Shown piece after piece: positions 8,231-12,954 of a DNA stretch of 12,954 nucleotides. A model generated the notes under the pieces. It was not told the origin of the DNA. It searched no databases and was given only the letters and a program-made list of their open reading frames with translations. Positions within the stretch are counted from its first letter, which is position 1; each line of letters starts with the position of its first letter. The stretch lies in NCBI GenBank assembly GCA_025361465.1, contig JANYAG010000307.1, positions 1 through 12,954 of the forward strand, written 5' to 3'. Source of the stretch: Gemmatimonadota bacterium. GTDB taxonomy: Bacteria > Gemmatimonadota > Gemmatimonadetes > Gemmatimonadales > GWC2-71-9. The translations under genes were made by a program, and so were the position numbers.

Positions 8231-8782
8231 ATGCAGGTGAAAATGCTTCGAGGATTGGCGATTGGCGCGAGCGCGATGCTTGGTTTGGCGCTGATCACCC
8301 CGTCAGCTGGCGCGCAGGCGCAGACCAGCGGCACCCGGTTTGGCGTTGAAGGTGCTTTCGGGACCAAGGACATCGGCGTCGGCGCCGGCGTGTTCGTGAA
8401 GTACCACCTGGCCAACATCAGCGCGCATCCGATCACCGGCCGCGTGGCGTTCGACTACTTCTTCCCGAGCTCCAGCAACTGGGGCGGATTCAGCTACAAG
8501 TACTGGGAACTCGCCGCAGACGGCCTGTTCGACATCGCGACCGAGAAGTCCGACGTGAAGCCCTATGTTGGCGCTGGCCTGACCTATGGTCACTCGTCCT
8601 GGGCCGCCGGGTACTGCTCGGGGATCCCCGGGTGCAGCGCCTCAGGCAGCAGTACCAACCTGCACCTGGTCGGCGGCATCAACTTCATGGGGAACTCGAA
8701 AGTGATGCCGTTCGCTGAAGTGAAGGTCAACACGGGCAGTGGAGCGCCCCTCATCTTCAAGGGCGGTATCCACATCCGGTGA
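8231..8782 (+). CDS. Small secreted outer-membrane beta-barrel protein, first of a pair
   Basis: A 183-residue protein with a clear signal peptide (MLRGLAIGASAMLGLALITP, cleavage near AGAQA at 26-30). The mature part alternates Gly, aromatic and polar residues as in small beta-barrels of the OmpA/OmpW-like porin-fold superfamily: VGAGVFVKYHL, RVAFDYFFP, KYWELAADGLFDI, KPYVGAGLTYG, MPFAEVKVN and a terminal strand ending GGIHIR. A loop carries two cysteines (129 and 135, in CSGIPGC) that could form a disulfide. The function is unknown; such proteins often act as structural or small-solute proteins of the outer membrane. The next gene encodes a protein of the same size and layout. The divergent upstream region (8073-8230) contains short inverted repeats but no promoter I can defend. 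Confidence 0.82.
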   Translation: MQVKMLRGLAIGASAMLGLALITPSAGAQAQTSGTRFGVEGAFGTKDIGVGAGVFVKYHLANISAHPITGRVAFDYFFPSSSNWGGFSYKYWELAADGLFDIATEKSDVKPYVGAGLTYGHSSWAAGYCSGIPGCSASGSSTNLHLVGGINFMGNSKVMPFAEVKVNTGSGAPLIFKGGIHIR

Positions 8783-8789
8783 TTCGATG

Positions 8790-8855
8790 GCCGGCGTGAC
8801 GCCGGCTGCGATTGTCAGGGGACGGGTCGTCGCATCAGTGCGGCGACCCGTCCTG
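8790..8855 (+). terminator. Tandem hairpins after the first barrel gene
   Basis: Two stem-loops follow the stop. The first is a perfect 7-bp stem with a TGA loop (8790-8806). The second pairs 8821-8833 with 8840-8852 (13 bp, one G-T wobble, six-base loop) and extends by one or two more pairs. Only a short T run (CATTT) follows, so classical intrinsic termination is uncertain. The hairpins may instead protect the upstream message or reduce read-through into the second barrel gene. Confidence 0.6.
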
Positions 8856-8919
8856 CATTTCGGGCCAACGCCTGATGGGTTCAAGGCGTACTCCTCAACG
8901 ACCCCTCCTGGAGCGTGTG

Positions 8920-9453
8920 ATGTTCCCGTCCCGCCATGCATGCTGCACTCACGCTGTTGCCGCCACGCTCCTCGCGACGTGTCTTCTGCCGGGTTCTGCC
9001 AGCGCCCAACTCGCGCCAGTGCTGCAATACAACTATGGCAGCGATGTGTCCGGCAGCGCGGTCAGCGGGGTGGGCGCCGGACTCCGCTTTCCACTGAAAG
9101 CCTGGAACCAGCAGCGCGGCGTGATGGGTGTCTTCACCTTCGACTACTTCTTCGCGCCGGACTATGCGGTGACCGATGGATCGAAGCACCAGCAGACCTA
9201 CTGGGAGATCAACATGAATGGCACCTATGATCTTCCGAAGCTGAAGGCGGTCTACATCGGCGGGGGCCTGAACTTCACCGAGCAGAGCGTCGATTACACC
9301 GGCAATGTGCCCGGTGTCATCGGCACAAACCTCGGACTCAACGCGCTGGCCGGACTGCATGTTGGATCGAAGAAGGCCGGCGGCTTCCTTCAGGGCCGCG
9401 CGGAGCTGGGCGGCGGAAAGCAGCTGGTGGTGAGCGCGGGGGTGTACTTCTAG
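8920..9453 (+). CDS. Small secreted outer-membrane beta-barrel protein, second of a pair
   Basis: A 177-residue protein whose signal peptide (AVAATLLATCLLPGSASA, cleaved before Q30) leads to a barrel-like mature part. It shares a template with its neighbour: VGAGLRFPLK, VFTFDYFFAP, TYWEINMNGTYDL, VYIGGGLNFTEQ, and a C-terminal strand ending in Phe (LVVSAGVYF), the usual outer-membrane assembly signal. The FDYFF and YWE blocks fall at matching positions in the two proteins, which suggests an old tandem duplication. I chose ATG 8920 because GGAG lies seven bases upstream and because longer starts would place the signal peptide internally. No specific ligand or role can be assigned. Its stop is followed directly by a GA-rich run and copy 2 of the 85-bp palindrome. 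Confidence 0.8.
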   Translation: MFPSRHACCTHAVAATLLATCLLPGSASAQLAPVLQYNYGSDVSGSAVSGVGAGLRFPLKAWNQQRGVMGVFTFDYFFAPDYAVTDGSKHQQTYWEINMNGTYDLPKLKAVYIGGGLNFTEQSVDYTGNVPGVIGTNLGLNALAGLHVGSKKAGGFLQGRAELGGGKQLVVSAGVYF

Positions 9454-9574
9454 CGAGAAGCGAGAATGGGAGTCGCCCTGAACGTAGCGAAGGGCATGCG
9501 TGCTTGAATTTCGCCGAAGGGCCGCCACGCAGATCCTTCGCTTCGCTCAGGATGACCAACAGGCTCGCTTCTCG
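9454..9574. repeat. 11-bp inverted repeats bracketing palindrome copy 2
   Basis: CGAGAAGCGAG at 9454-9464 is the exact reverse complement of CTCGCTTCTCG at 9564-9574. Together they enclose the 85-bp palindrome, so the whole 121-bp unit can fold on itself and looks like a small element with terminal inverted repeats. There is no coding capacity and no obvious target-site duplication. Confidence 0.7.
9472..9556. repeat. 85-bp dispersed imperfect palindrome, copy 2
   Basis: Same length and orientation as the copy at 1180-1264, with nine substitutions and no gaps. Five of the differences, including a run of three, fall in the central third, while the outer arms (GTCGCCCTGA at one end, CGCTTCGCTCAGGATGAC at the other) are almost unchanged. 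The GAAA-loop apex of copy 1 is broken here. It lies between the second barrel gene and hrpB and ends 29 bp before the hrpB start, so it may form part of the hrpB leader. Confidence 0.85.
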
Positions 9575-9585
9575 TATCTTCTCCC

Positions 9586-12120
9586 ATGCTCCCGATCTCC
9601 CCGCTCCTTCCCTCCATCCGCTCGACCCTGGCCGCGCATCATCGCGCGGTGTTGGTCGCGCCGCCCGGGGCAGGCAAGACCACGGCAGTCCCGCTGGCAT
9701 TGCTCGACGCCCCCTGGCTGGCCGGAAAGCGGATCGTCATGCTGGAACCGAGGCGGCTCGCCACACGGGCGGCGGCACAGCGGATGGCCACGACGAGGGG
9801 CGAACGGGTCGGCGACACCGTGGGCTACCGCATTCGACTCGACACGCGCGTGGGACCCGACACTCGCATCGAGGTGGTCACCGAAGGGATCCTGACCCGC
9901 ATGCTCCAGGACGACCCCGCGCTCACAGGCACCGGGTTGGTGATTTTCGACGAATTCCACGAGCGCTCGCTCGTCGCCGATACCGGCCTCGCGCTGACGC
10001 TGGCCACCGCGGAGCTGTTGCGGCCCGACCTGCGCGTGCTGGTGATGTCGGCGACACTCGATGGTGCAGCGGTTGCCGCACTGCTGGGCGATGCGCCCCT
10101 GCTCACGAGCGAGGCCAGGGCTTTTCCGGTCGTGACGCGACATCAGCCGCCGGCTGCCGGACAGTGGATCGAGCCCCACGTCGCCCGCGTGGTACGCGAG
10201 GCACTGTCGGACGAGACCGGTTCGATCCTGGTCTTTCTTCCGGGGGCGGCGGAAATCCGGCGCGTCGCGGACCTCCTCCTTGGCGGGCCGTTGCCGCCGC
10301 GGACGACGGTCCATCCGCTCTACGGGGCGCTGTCGCTGGAAGCGCAGGACGCCGCGATCGCGCCGGCCCCCGCCGGTGGCCGCAAGGTGGTGCTGGCGAC
10401 GAGCATCGCCGAGACCTCGCTGACCATTGACGGCATCCGGGTGGTGATCGACTCCGGCCTGATGCGCATCCCGCGCTTCTCGCCACGCACCGGGATGACC
10501 CGACTCGAGACCATCCGCGTGACCCGGGCGTCGGCCGACCAGCGACGTGGTCGGGCCGGTCGCGTCGAGCCGGGGACCTGCATTCGCTGCTGGAGTGCGG
10601 CCGACGAGGCCGGCCTGGTGCCGAGCACGCGGGCCGAGATTCTCGACGCTGACCTCGCCGCGCTCGCCCTCGACCTCGCCTCCGCCGGCTTTGCCAATCC
10701 TGCCGAGTTGCGCTGGCTCGACCCGCCGCCTGCCGCCGCGTTTGCCCAGGCGCGCGAACTACTTGTGCTGCTTGGTGCGATCGGCGGCGATGGCCGGCTC
10801 ACGGCGCATGGTCGCGCGATGGCCGCGCTCGGTACCCACCCGCGACTCGCCCACATGCTGGTGCGTGCCCGCGACGATGGCCCGGCGTCCATGGCGCGCG
10901 CGGCGACCCTGGTGGCCTTGCTCGAGGAGCGCGACGTGTTGCGCGGCGAGGGTGGTCCGCCGCCAGCCGATGTGCAGCTGCGGCTCGACGCGGTCGCGCG
11001 CGACCTGGACACGGTGATGCTGGCGGGTGCCACCGTTGATCGAGGTGCCATCGCCAGGGTACGAGACGTTGCGGCGGAGTGGCGGAGAAGACTTGGAGAG
11101 GCGAGAAGGGAGAAGGGAGAAGAGAGAGGAGAGAAGCGAGCAGCGAGCAGCGAGGGTCGGGAGGATACCGGACTGCTGCTCGCATTCGCCTATCCCGACC
11201 GGGTGGCGCAGCGGCGAGGTGCCGCCGGGCGCTTCCTGCTCCGTAATGGCCGCGGGGCGACTCTGCCGACCACTGATCCCTTGGCGCAGGCTGATTGGAT
11301 CGTTGCGGCCCAGCTCGATGACAGTGGCCGCGAGGGCAGGATCTACCTGGCGGCCGCGCTCGACCCGGCCGAGCTCCTGGCGCATGCCGCCGAACAGGTG
11401 GAGACGATCGAAGAGATTCGCTGGAACGACGCGACGCAGTCGGTCGTCGCGCGCCGTCGCACCATGCTTGGAGCATTGGTTCTGAACGAATCGGCGCTGG
11501 CGACACCGGACGCTGACCAGATCGTCGCCGTGCTGCTGGAGGGAATCCGGCGCAGCGGCGTTGCCGCACTGCCGTGGAACGATGCCTCGCGCGGGGTGCG
11601 CCAGCGGCTCGGCTTTCTTCATGCGCACGATTCCTCATGGCCTGATGTTGGTGATGAGGCCCTCGCCGCCACGCTCGAAACATGGCTGGCCCCGCGATTG
11701 GTCGATTGCCGCTCCCTCGCGAAGATCGCCGAGATTGACCTGGGGGATGCCCTGTTGGCGATGCTGCTGTGGGATCGGCGCCGGGCATTCACCGACCTTG
11801 CGCCGGAGCGAATCGAGGTACCGAGCGGGTCGTCGATCGCGCTCGACTACGCCGATTCCGAGGCACCGGTCCTCGCGGTGCGATTGCAGGAGGTGTTCGG
11901 GCTCGGCGAAACCCCGCGGGTCGCAGGCATTCCGGTGGTGATGCACCTCCTTTCCCCTGCGCGTCGGCCAGTCCAGGTGACGCGGGACCTCGCCTCCTTC
12001 TGGAAGACCGGGTACTTCGACGTCCGCAAGGACCTCCGTGGCCGGTACCCAAAGCACTCATGGCCGGAGGATCCGGTGAGAGCTACACCGGTCCGGGGCA
12101 CCGGGAAGCGCAAGAAGTGA
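9586..12120 (+). CDS. hrpB: ATP-dependent helicase HrpB (DEAH/DExH family)
   Basis: A complete 844-residue cytoplasmic DExH helicase that unwinds RNA or DNA at the cost of ATP; its physiological role in bacteria is poorly defined. Motifs in order: Walker A PPGAGKTT (26-33), Walker B DEFH (122-125), SATLD (155-159), ATSIAETSLTIDG (about 271-283) and motif VI QRRGRAGR (319-326). The C-terminal HrpB-specific region ends with VTRDLASFWKTGYFDVRKDL, GRYPKHSWPEDP and a basic tail, as in the family. Near residues 503-527 a highly charged, GA-encoded insertion (starting GEARREKGEERGEKR) interrupts the linker before LLLAFAYPDRVAQRRG, a conserved HrpB block. No Shine-Dalgarno precedes the ATG; the leader is pyrimidine-rich and adjoins the palindromic repeat. 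The length is within the usual 800-850 range despite the insertion. Confidence 0.95.
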   Translation: MLPISPLLPSIRSTLAAHHRAVLVAPPGAGKTTAVPLALLDAPWLAGKRIVMLEPRRLATRAAAQRMATTRGERVGDTVGYRIRLDTRVGPDTRIEVVTEGILTRMLQDDPALTGTGLVIFDEFHERSLVADTGLALTLATAELLRPDLRVLVMSATLDGAAVAALLGDAPLLTSEARAFPVVTRHQPPAAGQWIEPHVARVVREALSDETGSILVFLPGAAEIRRVADLLLGGPLPPRTTVHPLYGALSLEAQDAAIAPAPAGGRKVVLATSIAETSLTIDGIRVVIDSGLMRIPRFSPRTGMTRLETIRVTRASADQRRGRAGRVEPGTCIRCWSAADEAGLVPSTRAEILDADLAALALDLASAGFANPAELRWLDPPPAAAFAQARELLVLLGAIGGDGRLTAHGRAMAALGTHPRLAHMLVRARDDGPASMARAATLVALLEERDVLRGEGGPPPADVQLRLDAVARDLDTVMLAGATVDRGAIARVRDVAAEWRRRLGEARREKGEERGEKRAASSEGREDTGLLLAFAYPDRVAQRRGAAGRFLLRNGRGATLPTTDPLAQADWIVAAQLDDSGREGRIYLAAALDPAELLAHAAEQVETIEEIRWNDATQSVVARRRTMLGALVLNESALATPDADQIVAVLLEGIRRSGVAALPWNDASRGVRQRLGFLHAHDSSWPDVGDEALAATLETWLAPRLVDCRSLAKIAEIDLGDALLAMLLWDRRRAFTDLAPERIEVPSGSSIALDYADSEAPVLAVRLQEVFGLGETPRVAGIPVVMHLLSPARRPVQVTRDLASFWKTGYFDVRKDLRGRYPKHSWPEDPVRATPVRGTGKRKK
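11095..11165 (+). repeat. GA-rich low-complexity insertion inside hrpB
   Basis: A run of almost pure purines on the coding strand, built from GAGAAGG-type units and then GCGAGCA repeats. A 22-base stretch (11103-11124) is identical to 12121-12142, just after the hrpB stop. The reading frame stays open through it and encodes mostly Arg, Glu, Gly, Lys and Ala. Confidence 0.85.
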
Positions 12121-12167
12121 GAGAAGGGAGAAGGGAGAAGAGCGAAGGGAGAAGAGCGAAGGGGGAG
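12121..12167. repeat. GA-rich tract just after hrpB
   Basis: It starts on the base after the hrpB stop codon. GAGAAGG-type units are followed by a 14-base unit, GAAGAGCGAAGGGA, present twice in tandem (12137-12150 and 12151-12164, one mismatch). Its first 22 bases match the run inside hrpB exactly. It leads directly into a half copy of the palindromic repeat. Confidence 0.8.
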
Positions 12168-12175
12168 TTCCTCGT

Positions 12176-12193
12176 CCTGAGCGAAGCGAAGGA
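12176..12193. repeat. Half copy of the 85-bp palindrome
   Basis: CCTGAGCGAAGCGAAGGA is the exact reverse complement of the right end of both full copies (CCTTCGCTTCGCTCAGG with flanking T). Similarity fades after this arm, apart from a weak CTGCG echo, so only one arm is kept. The region from here to 12281 holds no gene that I can support. Confidence 0.7.
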
Positions 12194-12281
12194 CCTCGGG
12201 ATTGCCTGCGTCGAAACCCCGCCCCCGCGCATCCCGTATCGTCAGAGGTAGCCTCGAACCCCCCTTCTTCCGGCAGGCCGC

Positions 12282-12954
12282 ATGCTGGCACTTCCGCTCG
12301 TCATTGGCATGCTCGCCCTGCTGTCGCCCACCGGTCCCAGCGACCCGGTCGCGCATTCGACGCCTCCGGAGCCGTGCACGCGACGCTGGCGACGCGTGAC
12401 CGGATATTCAACGACGACAACATCCAGATGTACCTGTCGACCTTCAATGACGGGCGACAGGCGATGTTCTTCGCCACCAATCCTCTTGGGATCCAGGGGG
12501 ACGGTGCCCTGAACGAAAGCGGCGGCCTGTCCTGCGGCATGACGGGCTGCGGCGCGTCGACGCGTCAGCAACCTGACCTCTCGCAGGATTTCGTCTGGGA
12601 TTCCAAGGGCCGGGTGACGCCGGAAGGGTACGAAGTCGAGATCCGGGTCCCGTTCAAGAGCATTCGCTTCCAGGCCGGCAAGACGCAGACATGGGGAATC
12701 AACTTCCTCCGGAAGGTCCAGCGCACCGGCCAGGAACAGACCTGGACGATGGTGAAGCTCGCGGCCTCGTCGTTCCTGGCGCAGTCGGGCAAGCTCGAGG
12801 GCCTCACGGACCTCAATGCCGGGCACGTGCTCGACATCGTGCCGACCGCCCATCCCGACTTCTCCCAGATCGAAAGCGACGTGACCCAGTTCGCCTTCGA
12901 CCCAAGGCAGGCGGTTCGCTACCCCGAACGCCGCCCGTTCTTCCTCGATGGCGT
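12282..12954 (+). pseudogene. CBM9/DUF5916-type outer-membrane protein, partial and probably frameshifted
   Basis: From about 12353 to the window end one frame encodes a protein clearly of the carbohydrate-binding-family-9-like/DUF5916 group: FDASGAVHATLATRDRIFND, DNIQMYLSTFNDGRQAMFFA, TNPLGIQGDG, YEVEIRVPFKSIRFQAG, HPDFSQIESD, and PERRPFFLDG. Such proteins have a signal peptide, a CBM9-like domain and a C-terminal outer-membrane barrel. The only good signal peptide (MLALPLVIGMLALLSP, ATG 12282) is in a different frame, and the two meet around 12345-12355. From memory, 60-100 residues of the early CBM9 region that normally lie between them are absent. A second gap, of about 45 residues, seems to lie between VLDIVPTA and HPDFSQ. 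This points to deletions in a decaying copy, or an assembly error. The body frame is open at the window edge. If it is expressed, GTG 12374 is a possible internal start. Confidence 0.65.

Noticed and set aside
7305..9453. A defence or secondary-metabolite system from the methyltransferase, phosphoesterase and barrel genes
   Set aside because: None of the proteins carries motifs of known defence or biosynthetic systems, and the barrels are on the opposite strand. The grouping is explained by ordinary gene neighbourhoods.
10320..11788. Several 240-330-codon frames on the minus strand across hrpB
   Set aside because: The + strand helicase motifs run in order through the whole region; these frames are shadows.
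11769..12251. A + strand frame ending in a 'LSEAKDLG' peptide
   Set aside because: It overlaps hrpB in another frame and then translates the GA tract and half palindrome; no evidence of a real protein.

Overview
The window is GC-rich chromosomal DNA, roughly two-thirds G+C by eye. The protein families suggest a Gram-negative free-living bacterium: HrpB, a periplasmic M16 peptidase, small outer-membrane barrels, and a CBM9/DUF5916-type outer-membrane protein fragment. DUF5916 proteins and dispersed repeats that read through as 'LSEAKDL' or 'PERSEG' peptides are, from memory, common in Gemmatimonadota. I therefore favour that phylum, but only as an inference: there is no rRNA or other marker gene here.

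Layout. At 2-1162 (+) lies a THUMP-domain RNA guanine methyltransferase of the RlmL/YpsC type. It converges on a minus-strand block of six genes read from 8072 down to 1282: a SAM-dependent methyltransferase, a metallophosphoesterase, a 939-residue PqqL-like M16 zinc peptidase, a small membrane-anchored DUF2939-like protein, a secreted protein of unknown function with a calcium-loop-like motif, and an EamA-family exporter. Most junctions are tight (3 nt, 0 nt, a 1-nt TGATG overlap, 18 nt). The only real gap is 48 bp before the M16 gene, where a sigma70-like promoter is visible. Divergently from the block, two small secreted beta-barrel proteins (8231-8782 and 8920-9453) follow each other and look like diverged relatives, with strong hairpins between them. 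Next is a complete ATP-dependent helicase HrpB (9586-12120). The window ends inside a CBM9/DUF5916-family gene whose signal peptide and main body are in different frames.

The most notable structure not explained by genes is a repeat network. An 85-bp imperfect palindrome occurs twice in the same orientation (1180-1264 and 9472-9556, 76 of 85 bases identical), and half of it recurs at 12176-12193. Next to the second and half copies lie GA-rich runs. The same kind of GA-rich run is also inserted in frame inside hrpB, adding about 25 charged residues between the helicase core and the C-terminal part. This looks like a small dispersed, possibly non-autonomous element family still shaping coding sequence.

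I found no CRISPR array, tRNA, rRNA, transposase, phage gene or recognisable defence system. Apart from the repeats and the damaged-looking last gene, this is ordinary housekeeping and accessory chromosome.
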